Assembly (NCBI GenBank): GCA_038040485.1
Contig: JBBPIE010000003.1
Location: 304,053-368,052 of the forward strand
DNA: 64,000 nucleotides
DNA from: Onstottus_B arcticum
GTDB lineage: Bacteria > Acidobacteriota > Blastocatellia > UBA7656
Direction: 5' to 3'
Shown here: positions 9,242 to 16,521 of the stretch, piece by piece
Layout of the letters: the number at the start of each line of letters is the position of its first letter
Position numbering within the stretch: position 1 is the first letter of the stretch
Position numbers and translations under genes: made by a program
The notes under the pieces: model-generated
Told to the model about the DNA's origin: nothing
Seen by the model: only the letters and a program-made list of their open reading frames with translations
Database searches by the model: none

Positions 9242-10281
9242 GCGGAGGCGGCGAGGAGAGACGAGGAGACGAGGAGACGGGGCGACCCGCTGTGGGGAGA
9301 ACCGGAGACGGGGCGAAGGGGAGACGCGGTGACAGGCGTGCTTCGCCCCGCGCGAGGTGGCTTGCACCAGCAGACAAAGTCGCAATCGGTTATCTGGTCA
9401 TTATCACTGCGTTGACTCTTGTCTTCAGCTACAGGATCGAGGTTTGGCCGCGGCTTTGCGCAGCACACGCGATCGGGATTGGGTTTGTCGTCTGGATTTC
9501 ATGGCTGGACAAGACTTCTCGCATCGCCGCCGCTTCGCGCTCCCTCCCTCTCGCCCGATCTCCCCGTCTCCCCTTCATTTCATTCATCCATGGTTGGTAT
9601 CCCGTCGCATTGATCCCGATCACCTTCAAAGAGCTGACCTATCTGATCCCGAGAATTCATCCGCGCGATTTTGACAGCGCGCTTGCCGCGATCGACTATC
9701 GAGTCTTCAGTGCGCACCCGACTGTGTGGCTCGAGCGATTCACCTGGCCACCGCTGACCGAACTGCTTCAGATTTGCTATCCGACCTACTACTTTCTGCC
9801 AATCATTCTGGGAGCGGTTGTCTGGCGCTCAGGCAATTTTGAGCGCTTTCGCTTCTGGGTTTTCGTCGTAACAATGGCGTTCTATCTTTCCTATCTCGGG
9901 TACATCGCCGTGCCGGCGATTGGCCCGCGCTTTTTGCCGGAGATACTCGAGGCCCAAACAGAACCGCTCACGGGTCTGCTTTTCTTTGAGACGGTTCGCG
10001 ACACGCTCAACCGTGCTGAAGGCTTGACGCGAGATTGCTTCCCAAGCGGCCACACTGAGATTACGCTGCTGGCGCTTTACTACGCGTGGCGGTTTCACCG
10101 CAGGACGTTCCGATTCTTCCTGCCGTTAGGAGCTGCGATCATCATGTCTACGGTTTATCTGCGGTACCACTACGTCGTCGATGTAGTGGCAGGCGCGGTG
10201 CTGGCGGGAGCGGTGATTCTAAGCGCGCGAAGAGTCTTCGTGTTTCTGGGAGGCGATGATCGCGTTGCGTTGGACCTGTAG
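9238..10281 (+). CDS. PAP2-superfamily membrane phosphatase
   Basis: Integral membrane phosphatase/phosphotransferase of the PAP2 (Aur1/inositolphosphotransferase-like) type, about 347 aa with roughly six membrane helices. Catalytic motifs are CFPSGHTE (His272) and RYHYVVDV (His311, Asp315). The likely start is a GTG overlapping the stop of the upstream SDR gene (GTGA), with GAGGG upstream. Residues 3-32 are translated from a GA-rich repeat array. A segment between the second and third helices (RSLPLARSPRLP) is translated from the reverse-complement word, so a repeat pair is embedded in this gene. It probably dephosphorylates a lipid phosphate or transfers a head group, together with the SDR product. 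Confidence 0.83.
   Translation: MSGGGEERRGDEETGRPAVGRTGDGAKGRRGDRRASPRARWLAPADKVAIGYLVIITALTLVFSYRIEVWPRLCAAHAIGIGFVVWISWLDKTSRIAAASRSLPLARSPRLPFISFIHGWYPVALIPITFKELTYLIPRIHPRDFDSALAAIDYRVFSAHPTVWLERFTWPPLTELLQICYPTYYFLPIILGAVVWRSGNFERFRFWVFVVTMAFYLSYLGYIAVPAIGPRFLPEILEAQTEPLTGLLFFETVRDTLNRAEGLTRDCFPSGHTEITLLALYYAWRFHRRTFRFFLPLGAAIIMSTVYLRYHYVVDVVAGAVLAGAVILSARRVFVFLGGDDRVALDL
9242..9590. repeat. GA-rich/CT-rich inverted word pair inside the PAP2 gene
   Basis: The left arm (9242-9335) is a degenerate tandem of GAGACGAG and GGAGACGGGGCGA. The right arm (about 9541-9580) is its reverse complement, CTCGCCCGATCTCCCCGTCTCC. About 200 bp of normal coding sequence separates the arms. Both arms are in frame. 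Confidence 0.65.
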
Positions 10282-10284
10282 GGG

Positions 10285-10448
10285 CCGAAAAGGCCAAAGG
10301 GACGAAAGGACCAAAGGGACGAAAGGACCAAAGGGACGAAAAAGACGAAAGGGATGAAAAGGACGAAAGGAACGAAAGTGCATCGCTATTTTGCTTTAGT
10401 CCCCTTCGTCCCCTTCGTCCTCTTCGTCCTTTTCGTCCCTTTCGTCAC
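10285..10448. repeat. Long inverted repeat built of GGGACGAAA words
   Basis: The left arm (10285-10380) is a tandem of GGGACGAAAGGACCAAA and close variants (GGACGAAA, GGATGAAAA). The right arm (10396-10448) is the reverse complement, TCGTCCC and TTCGTCCTCTTCGTCC. The spacer is about 15 nt. It would fold into a long, purine-versus-pyrimidine stem between two convergent genes. Confidence 0.85.
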
Positions 10449-10475
10449 GTGCCTATGACAGGCGCAATAACAGAA

Positions 10476-10509
10476 CGGCCGAAACGTTCCTGGCTCGACG
10501 TTTCGGCCG
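10476..10509. terminator. Perfect 12-bp hairpin between convergent genes
   Basis: CGGCCGAAACGT and ACGTTTCGGCCG are perfect inverted copies around a 10-nt loop, located after the PAP2 stop and before the stop of the minus-strand gene. There is no U-tract, so it may be a bidirectional terminator of atypical form or an RNA-stabilising stem. Confidence 0.6.
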
Positions 10510-10549
10510 CAGGCATATTTGACTCTTCAAGCTTCGCGGAAGCCAGGTA

Positions 10550-11299
10550 TCACTTACCGCTGAGCGAGGCTACGCGGGCAGCGAGGCGTCCCCCGTCGTG
10601 ACAATTCATGCACGTCAGGCTTGTAGTGGCGGCCGCTTCCGGATTCGCCTTCCATTTCCTGGCCATCGGCTCATAAGGCGTGTCGCGGAGCACCGCGAGT
10701 ATTTTGTCGACATGCTGTGCAGCTTCCTCGGTTCGGCCGGTGCGCTGGGCCGACTGAGCCAGCCCGGAAAGAACCTCGCCTCGAAGATGAACCGGCAGCC
10801 GGTCTATGATAGACACTTGCTGTTTATAGAGCGCCGCATAGTTCTCATACGCTGCGGACCATGCAGCCGCGCGATACTCTTTTGGAAGCCGGTCCGCGAA
10901 GACTGCGAAGCTGCCTCCCGTCACCGCGGCAACCGCTTCATTGCCCGAGGTAGCCTTGCTAGCCTCCTCAAAGCACCCGAGCGTCTGTCGATAGTATTTC
11001 TGAAACTCATCGGCGCGGTTGGCCTCGTGCGCGCGCACGGCGCGATATAAGCTTGCACCGCCTTTCCATGCCAGCAAATTGCCTTTTTGGTCAGGCCGCT
11101 GCACAAGCAGCAACTCAATATTTCTTTCGCCCCTGGCGAAACGGTCCATGTCATCAGACAAGAAGCCGCCAAAGATGTCTTCGCGGAGAAGGGTGTGAAC
11201 AGTAAATCTGGAGTCAGAGAGCGGCGGCGACTGTGGCGATTGGGCCGCAGCCACTGTCACCAAAGCGACAACCAAAAGGATTTTCTTGATACCTTGCAA
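10550..11299 (-). CDS. Exported protein with a single C-terminal haem c motif
   Basis: A 249-aa exported protein of unknown function carrying one haem-attachment motif, CMNCH (Cys230, Cys233, His234), near its C-terminus. I place the start at a TTG at 11299 because a perfect AGGAGGT lies 7 nt upstream. The product then begins with a clean signal peptide (MQGIKKILLVVALVTVAAAQ). An upstream ATG frame would add 24 residues and hide the signal. The middle is helical and TPR-like (AAAWSAAYENYAALY, GRTEEAAQHVDKIL). It could be a small periplasmic electron carrier or a cytochrome-like subunit of a larger complex, but no redox partner genes are adjacent. Confidence 0.7.
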   Translation of the reverse strand: MQGIKKILLVVALVTVAAAQSPQSPPLSDSRFTVHTLLREDIFGGFLSDDMDRFARGERNIELLLVQRPDQKGNLLAWKGGASLYRAVRAHEANRADEFQKYYRQTLGCFEEASKATSGNEAVAAVTGGSFAVFADRLPKEYRAAAWSAAYENYAALYKQQVSIIDRLPVHLRGEVLSGLAQSAQRTGRTEEAAQHVDKILAVLRDTPYEPMARKWKANPEAAATTSLTCMNCHDGGRLAARVASLSGK

Positions 11300-11506
11300 A
11301 GCGTGTACCTCCTGAATGAGAGTCTCAAATTTGCCGTCGAGTCTAGCAGCGGGCGACTCGAGAATCAACAATGCGATTCATTCTTAGTTTCCCGGGTTCC
11401 GAGCGAAACGCTTCCTGTGAGGCTCGAATGACGGCTCTCCCGTCTTGAGAACGCTGCGTTGCTTCAAAGTGTTCCAGGTGATTAAGAACTGAAGACACCG
11501 CGCGTG

Positions 11507-12778
11507 TTAGAAAACGAACATCGCCACCGTAGCCACGAACATCACTGCGGCGGTGAGCCATCCAAGCGCGCGCAACAACCGCGAGTTGACCCGCTCACCC
11601 ATCACTTTTTTGTCGCTGGTCAAGAGCGTTATGAGCACGATCAGAGGTGAAGAGAGCGCTCCGTTGACCACCGCGGCCCAGAAGAGCATTTTCACTGCGT
11701 TCATTCCCGTGAAGTTCAACGCCATCCCGAACAAGACGGCCACCGCCAGCACGCCGTAGAACTTTGCCGCAACCCGCGGACGATCGTTGAGCGAGCCCCG
11801 CCAGTGCATCGCCTCCGCAATTGCGTAGGCCGCCGACCCTGCAAGCGCCGGAATCCCCAACATGCCCGTTCCCAGGAGCCCGACTGTGAACAGCAGGTAG
11901 GCGCCGTTGCCGGCGACCGGGCGCAAGGCTTCGGCTGCCTCTCGAGCTGTCTCGATATCGCGATGCCCTGACTCGAACAGCGTTGCGCCCGTGGCAACGA
12001 TGATGAAGTACATCACCACTCCCGCGAACGCCATTCCGGTTATCACATCCGTGCGGGCGGCGCGCAGTTCTTTTTCGGTCGCGCCGCGCCGGGCGTTGAC
12101 GGAGCGGTGCCCGCGCGCTCGTTCCTCTTCAACCTCCTGCGCGGTTTGCCAGAAAAACAGATAAGGAGAAATGGTCGTCCCAAGTATCGCGACGAACGTC
12201 GCGAGATAGTTCGCGCTCAACTCGATGTGCGGCAGGACAGTCGCTCGCAGGACTTCGCCCCAGCGAGGATGAGCGAGCATCGCGGCGGCTACGTAAGCGA
12301 ACAACACCAGCGTGAGCCATTTGAACACTCGGGCGATATGGCGATAGCTCGACCAGATAAGCAGCGCAACAATCAGAGCGGCGAACAGCGGAAGCCATAT
12401 CAAGGCATGCGCGCCGGTCATCATCTCCATGGCAGCAGCCATACCACCAAGGTCCGCGCCTATGTTGATAGTGTTGGAGACGGCCAGCAGCGCGCACGCA
12501 CCCCAAAGGACCCACTTCGGATACCGCCGACGAATCGCCGCCGCCAGGCCTTCGCCCGCTACGAGTCCCAGGCGCGCGCACATCAACTGCACGGCGATCA
12601 TCAACGGGATGGAAAAGAAAACCGTCCAAAGCTGAGCGAACCCGAACGCCGCGCCGGCCACCGAGTAGGTAGCAATCCCCGACGGGTCGTCGTCGGCGGC
12701 GCCGGTGATCAGTCCCGGCCCAAGCTCGGCAAAGAACCGCCGGACCCGACCTGGTTTCTGCTTAGCCGTCTGTTTCAT
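11507..12778 (-). CDS. Nramp family divalent metal transporter (DPSG variant)
   Basis: Inner-membrane transporter, 423 aa with about 11 helices, of the Nramp superfamily. The first helix has DPSGIATY (Asp31-Gly34) where classical MntH proteins have DPGN. Helix 6 reads GTTISPYLFFWQ in place of the canonical MPHNxYLHS. The metal-site Met of classical transporters is therefore absent. The protein belongs to the diverged Nramp-related branch, whose substrate may be Mn2+, Mg2+ or another ion. A charged loop (EEERARGHRSVNARRGATEKE) follows helix 6. It stands alone, with no MntR-like site seen. Confidence 0.85.
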   Translation of the reverse strand: MKQTAKQKPGRVRRFFAELGPGLITGAADDDPSGIATYSVAGAAFGFAQLWTVFFSIPLMIAVQLMCARLGLVAGEGLAAAIRRRYPKWVLWGACALLAVSNTINIGADLGGMAAAMEMMTGAHALIWLPLFAALIVALLIWSSYRHIARVFKWLTLVLFAYVAAAMLAHPRWGEVLRATVLPHIELSANYLATFVAILGTTISPYLFFWQTAQEVEEERARGHRSVNARRGATEKELRAARTDVITGMAFAGVVMYFIIVATGATLFESGHRDIETAREAAEALRPVAGNGAYLLFTVGLLGTGMLGIPALAGSAAYAIAEAMHWRGSLNDRPRVAAKFYGVLAVAVLFGMALNFTGMNAVKMLFWAAVVNGALSSPLIVLITLLTSDKKVMGERVNSRLLRALGWLTAAVMFVATVAMFVF

Positions 12779-12862
12779 TGTTGTTGACTGAGTGCCCGGG
12801 GCTTGCTGCAGCGGAGGTGCAGCGAGACGGTCCCATAAGATGAAGCGAGCGCTAGCGCGAAC

Positions 12863-13306
12863 CTAGCCGCGGCGGCGCAGCAAGACCTTCGCGGTGTAGC
12901 TAACAACGACTTCATCGCGCTGGTTGATGACTTCGCTGAGCATGGTCACGATGCCGCTGCGTGCGTCTCGCTCCGACTTGGCTTCAACCTTCTGTTTGAC
13001 GTGAATTGTATCGCCTATAAACGTCGGTTTGACGAAGCGAAGCCGGTCGAGTCCGTAAAATGCAATCACGGTGTCGGCGGTCTGTCCAAGCCGCACGCCC
13101 AACCCAGTCGCTATCGAGAAGACCAGCGCTCCATGCGCGATGCGCTGTTTGAAGGGCCCGCGTTCGGCCAGTTCTTTGTTTGTATGAATCTCGTTCCAGT
13201 CGCCGGTGATTCCGGCGAAGTTGACTATGTCGGTTTCGGTGATCGTGCGGCCCGCGGTCTTCGATTCCTCGCCGATCTCGAAGTCCTCAAAGTATTTGCT
13301 CGCCAT
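12863..13306 (-). CDS. MaoC family dehydratase
   Basis: Hot-dog-fold enoyl-CoA hydratase-type protein, 147 aa, the usual length for single-domain MaoC/PhaJ proteins. The hydratase motif is present (GDWNEIH, Asp36 and His41). It likely hydrates an enoyl-CoA or related thioester. It forms a probable two-gene unit with the DUF2889 gene: the repeat-containing gap is only 45 bp and both are on the minus strand. The substrate is unknown. Confidence 0.9.
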   Translation of the reverse strand: MASKYFEDFEIGEESKTAGRTITETDIVNFAGITGDWNEIHTNKELAERGPFKQRIAHGALVFSIATGLGVRLGQTADTVIAFYGLDRLRFVKPTFIGDTIHVKQKVEAKSERDARSGIVTMLSEVINQRDEVVVSYTAKVLLRRRG

Positions 13307-13316
13307 CAGCTATCTC

Positions 13317-13351
13317 TCCTGGGAGCGCAGGCATCCCTGCCTGCTCCCTCC
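13317..13351. repeat. Extragenic copy of the TCCTGGGAGCGC family
   Basis: TCCTGGGAGCGCAGGCATCC followed by CTGCCTGCTCCC. It forms a stem (GCAGGCA with TGCCTGC, extended by GGAG with CTCC) in the gap between two minus-strand genes. Related copies occur at 29231-29255, 32008-32086 and 44383-44411. Confidence 0.7.
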
Positions 13352-13894
13352 TTAGTCTGGTTTTGGTTGGGAAGCTTCGTCCGCGGTTCTCTCGCGGGTT
13401 ATATTGAACAAAGCGTCGCTAGCTTCGCTAAACACAAAGCATGAGTTGCGAAGCTGCGGCATCCAGTGCAAGACCATATCGCGTTTGAGCTGAGGGTCGT
13501 CTTCGACCTTCTTCATCATCGCTTCCGCATCGGGCCGTTGCTTCGCGGCCATGTAGTTCATCTGAAACGCGCACGCCGCCATGCTGGTGACCAAAGTGTG
13601 CAAGTGATTGCAGCTCGCCGCTCCGCCAAGCACTTCGCCCGCCCGCTTGCGAAAGCCTCGCCCGATTCGTTCTCCGACCAGCCCAGTGAGCGCCACGGCC
13701 GCTCCCTGGCAAAACCCCGGATAGGGCATCCGCGTTATTTCGCCGGCTGCTTCTCGAATGGTGAAGTCCGGGTAGCCCAGCACGAGTCTCGCGGCGACCG
13801 AGTGCACGTTGTCATTAAGCGTGCCGCTGATCTCGAAGCTCTGCTTGTCCAGCCACTCCATCTCGACGTTGACGTTTCTGGAAAAAGTCGCCAT
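13352..13894 (-). CDS. DUF2889 domain protein
   Basis: A 180-aa cytoplasmic protein that matches my memory of DUF2889: an N-terminal beta-rich part (VNVEMEWLDKQSFEISGTLND) followed by a helical domain with CNHLHTLVTSM near residue 93 and a run of conserved Met and Ala. The family's role is unknown. It is often found near aromatic or fatty-acid catabolism genes. Here it lies just upstream of the MaoC gene on the same strand, consistent with a shared acyl-CoA pathway. Confidence 0.78.
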   Translation of the reverse strand: MATFSRNVNVEMEWLDKQSFEISGTLNDNVHSVAARLVLGYPDFTIREAAGEITRMPYPGFCQGAAVALTGLVGERIGRGFRKRAGEVLGGAASCNHLHTLVTSMAACAFQMNYMAAKQRPDAEAMMKKVEDDPQLKRDMVLHWMPQLRNSCFVFSEASDALFNITRERTADEASQPKPD

Positions 13895-13909
13895 TCATCC
13901 CCCGGAAAG

Positions 13910-13998
13910 CAACCACAGATGAACACCGATGAACACAGATAAAAACATCTCTTCGTTTTTCATCCTCATCGGTGTTCATCTGTGTTCATCTGTGGTTT
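13910..13998. repeat. Inverted word repeat (ACAGATGAACAC family)
   Basis: The left arm (13911-13940) has AACCACAGATGAACACCGAT followed by GAACACAGAT. The right arm (13968-13998) is its reverse complement with about two mismatches, starting ATCGGTGTTCATCTG. The spacer is 27 nt. It sits between the DUF2889 start and the transaldolase stop. Confidence 0.85.
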
Positions 13999-14003
13999 CA
14001 CTT

Positions 14004-15164
14004 CTAGTCAGTAGCGATGCTCGAGGCGGCGCGGCCGAGAATCTCATCGCGGCGTTTTTGGATCGCTGCCAACAGTTTTTCGAACGGTTCAACAAACAAC
14101 CTGACACCGTCAGCCAACACCTGGGCCGTCACTTCGTCCAGACTTATCCCGATCTCTTCAAGCCCTCGAAGCCTCGCTTGCTCTTCATCCATGTTCGCTT
14201 CCAACGTCAGTCTGACAATTCCGTGATCGCGAAACGCCGCAAGCGTTGCCGGCGGCACCGTGTCTATGGTCTCCGGTCCAATCAACTCCTCAACGTAGTA
14301 GACGTCCCGATAGGCCGGGTTCTTGGTCGAAGTCGACGCCCACAACGGACGTTGGACTTGAGCGCCCGCTGCTTTTAGTTTTGAAAACCGTTCGCCGTGA
14401 AAGACTTCCTTGAATCGTTGATAAGCCACCTTTGCGTTTGCAACCGCGATGCGGCCAAGCAGCGATTCGAGCCCGGCTTTCTCTTCATCGCTCGTGCTCT
14501 TCGCGATCTGTTCGCCGAGCCGCTTGTCGATGGCTGTGTCGATGCGGCTGACAAAGAAGCTTGCGACTGAGGCGATGGCGTTGACCGGTTGGTTCTCCGC
14601 AAGCCGCCGCTCGAGCCCGCGAAGGTAAGCCTGAACAGTTCCCTCGTAGCTTTCGAGAGAGAACAACAGCGTTATGTTTATGTTGATTCCTTCGTAGATG
14701 CACTGCTCGATTGCGGGCATGCCGGCGGGAGTGCCGGGGATCTTGATCATCACGTTCTTGCGGGCGACCCAACGCCACAACCGCCGCGCTTCTTCGATCG
14801 TGCCGGCGGTGTCGTTGGCCAGAAGCGGCGAGCATTCGAGGCTCACAAATCCGTCGGTCCCGTTGGTCTTGTCAAACACCGGCGCCAGCGTGTCGGCGGC
14901 CGATTGAATGTCGCGCACGGCCAGCTCTTCGTAAATCTCGGTCGCATTCTTGTTAAGCTCGGCAAGCTCCCTGAGTTGATCTGTGTAGAGATCCGAGCCG
15001 GTGATCGCTTTTTCGAAGATCGCCGGGTTTGAAGTCACGCCGCGCAATTCGTCTTCGTCGATCAAGCGTTTCAACTCGCCCGACGTTATCAGCTTGCGTT
15101 CAATGTTGTCGTACCAGATGGATTGTCCTGCTCGACTCAGCTCTACAAGTGGATTGTTGCTCAT
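14004..15164 (-). CDS. tal: Transaldolase
   Basis: Transaldolase of the pentose phosphate pathway, 386 aa, of the longer subfamily seen in actinobacteria and cyanobacteria. It interconverts sedoheptulose-7-P plus glyceraldehyde-3-P with erythrose-4-P plus fructose-6-P. Visible motifs are VTSNPAIFEKAI, the Schiff-base lysine in MIKIPGTPAG (Lys141), NITLLFSLESY, SFFVSRIDTAID and WASTSTKNP. I start at 15164, with GAGGAA upstream and MSNNPLVELSRAG as the normal N-terminus. An upstream ATG in frame at 15263 would add 33 unrelated residues. It stands as a single gene. Confidence 0.95.
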   Translation of the reverse strand: MSNNPLVELSRAGQSIWYDNIERKLITSGELKRLIDEDELRGVTSNPAIFEKAITGSDLYTDQLRELAELNKNATEIYEELAVRDIQSAADTLAPVFDKTNGTDGFVSLECSPLLANDTAGTIEEARRLWRWVARKNVMIKIPGTPAGMPAIEQCIYEGININITLLFSLESYEGTVQAYLRGLERRLAENQPVNAIASVASFFVSRIDTAIDKRLGEQIAKSTSDEEKAGLESLLGRIAVANAKVAYQRFKEVFHGERFSKLKAAGAQVQRPLWASTSTKNPAYRDVYYVEELIGPETIDTVPPATLAAFRDHGIVRLTLEANMDEEQARLRGLEEIGISLDEVTAQVLADGVRLFVEPFEKLLAAIQKRRDEILGRAASSIATD

Positions 15165-15366
15165 TTGTTTTTCCTCGCAAACGAATATCGGTGATCGGCT
15201 GCATTCTGCTGGAGCGCGATCTTTGTACGGGGTCATTATCTGCGTGCGAGTCGCAGGGCGCAATGTCGAAGCATCAAATCTCTACTTCTGCGTGCTCGGT
15301 GGAGTAGCACTGTTCTAATTCGCGCTTGAAGGGAAGTCGTTCTTTGGAAGATTTCTCATCGCGAAC

Positions 15367-15807
15367 TCAGTCAGTTTGATTGTGAGAATTTTGGAGGGCA
15401 TATTGGGTGAGTTCCGCGCTGGTTTTCATGTCCATTTTTTCGGCGATTCGCGCGATGGAACGGGTGACCGCCTGGTGGGTACAAGAAAGCACTTCGGCGA
15501 TCTCTCTGACCGACTTACCGGACGCAAGCAGGCGCATCACTTCGCGTTCGGGATCGGAGAGGGCTTCGTGGGGCGGCCCGTCATTCCTCCTGGAGTCGCT
15601 GCATATGATCCATCGCTCTGGCCAATCCTCCAAGTCTTCTATTTCTTCATTATTGACAATTAGGGTATACAGACTTTCATCAGGAAAGTCGTTCAGGCGT
15701 ATCAAGTAATTATCCTGGTTAACCTTGGCGGAGTAAGGATATTCCGGGTCCTTAGTCTCTTCCCAGGTCATGCTCTCTCTTTGATAGTTTTTTCGTATCG
15801 TACTCAT
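15367..15807 (-). CDS. LuxR/GerE-type HTH protein
   Basis: A 146-aa protein with a C-terminal GerE helix-turn-helix (residues about 83-140: REVMRLLASGKSVREIAEVL, then QAVTRSIARIAEKM). It lacks a receiver domain. The N-terminal 75 residues are polar and unrecognised (VNQDNYLIRLNDFPDESLY, then EDLEDWPERW). It is probably a DNA-binding regulator. It starts 10 bp after the stop of the upstream unknown gene, so the pair is probably one operon. Both genes are clearly AT-richer than the surroundings. Confidence 0.75.
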   Translation of the reverse strand: MSTIRKNYQRESMTWEETKDPEYPYSAKVNQDNYLIRLNDFPDESLYTLIVNNEEIEDLEDWPERWIICSDSRRNDGPPHEALSDPEREVMRLLASGKSVREIAEVLSCTHQAVTRSIARIAEKMDMKTSAELTQYALQNSHNQTD

Positions 15808-15817
15808 ATCTACCAGA

Positions 15818-16213
15818 CTATTTTAGTCGCAATCGCTTATTTACTCCAACGTTCACTTTCATTGATGAAACTATTATGGCTTCGTATACTTCGTCTCCAA
15901 CTAGCCCGAGTTTCTCGTTATTCTCTACCAAAGAATCAAACGTCGGACCATCGGGATTACCATATCTAGCCAAATCCCTCTTTTGAAGGAGCTGCATTTG
16001 GCGTTGCTTTCCCATCATTGTCCGAGCCCTTAGCCGGGAGTTGTGTCGGATTTCCCATGCTTTGTGCGCTCTTACTTGTACTGAAAGCCCTTCTTGTATC
16101 CATTGATCGTTTAGGATTCGAATTCGAGCAACTTCTTCGGCATACCATTCCCGAATCTCTCTATTGGTTTTGCTCTCACCGATACCTGGATTCTCAGCCA
16201 CAGGATGAACCAA
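15818..16213 (-). CDS. Hypothetical protein, 131 aa, first gene of an HTH operon
   Basis: A charged, helical protein with the memorable segment DLARYGNPDGPTFDSLVE near residues 82-100. I believe I have seen this segment in small conserved unknown proteins of cyanobacteria and soil bacteria. There is no signal peptide or membrane segment. The short spacing to the downstream LuxR-type HTH gene suggests co-expression, possibly an effector or antitoxin-like partner, but nothing in the sequence shows activity. Confidence 0.6.
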   Translation of the reverse strand: MVHPVAENPGIGESKTNREIREWYAEEVARIRILNDQWIQEGLSVQVRAHKAWEIRHNSRLRARTMMGKQRQMQLLQKRDLARYGNPDGPTFDSLVENNEKLGLVGDEVYEAIIVSSMKVNVGVNKRLRLK

Positions 16214-16521
16214 AGTCCGTTTCGTATTTCACTAAGCCCAATGCCCCACGATGGCGCGGATTCTAACCGGTACTGATTTGGATTGCAAAGTTCGGATTAT
16301 CGGAACACAGCCATCTGACCAAGTAGTGGACCAAGAGCCAGAAACAGTGGGACCGGGTAGCGACAAGCTCAGACGGCGAATAAGTGGATCGTCAACATCC
16401 CGAATCTTCCCTCCCGCGCAAGCTTTACACTCGCCGCGGGTTTCTCTACGATTCCCTTTGCCTCGATGCCCCGCCCGGCGCCGAGCAATAACTATTCGGG
16501 CCTCAAAACAGGAGTGCAAGC
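16214..16521. other. Divergent intergenic region, no gene seen
   Basis: 308 bp between the divergently transcribed AT-rich unknown gene and aminopeptidase P. It should hold both promoters. I see no strong -35/-10 pair and no repeats. AGGAG at its right end is the ribosome-binding site of the aminopeptidase P gene. Confidence 0.4.

Noticed and set aside
10285..10448. Insertion sequence or MITE
   Set aside because: No terminal inverted repeats of fixed sequence with target-site duplications and no transposase; the arms consist of degenerate tandem words.
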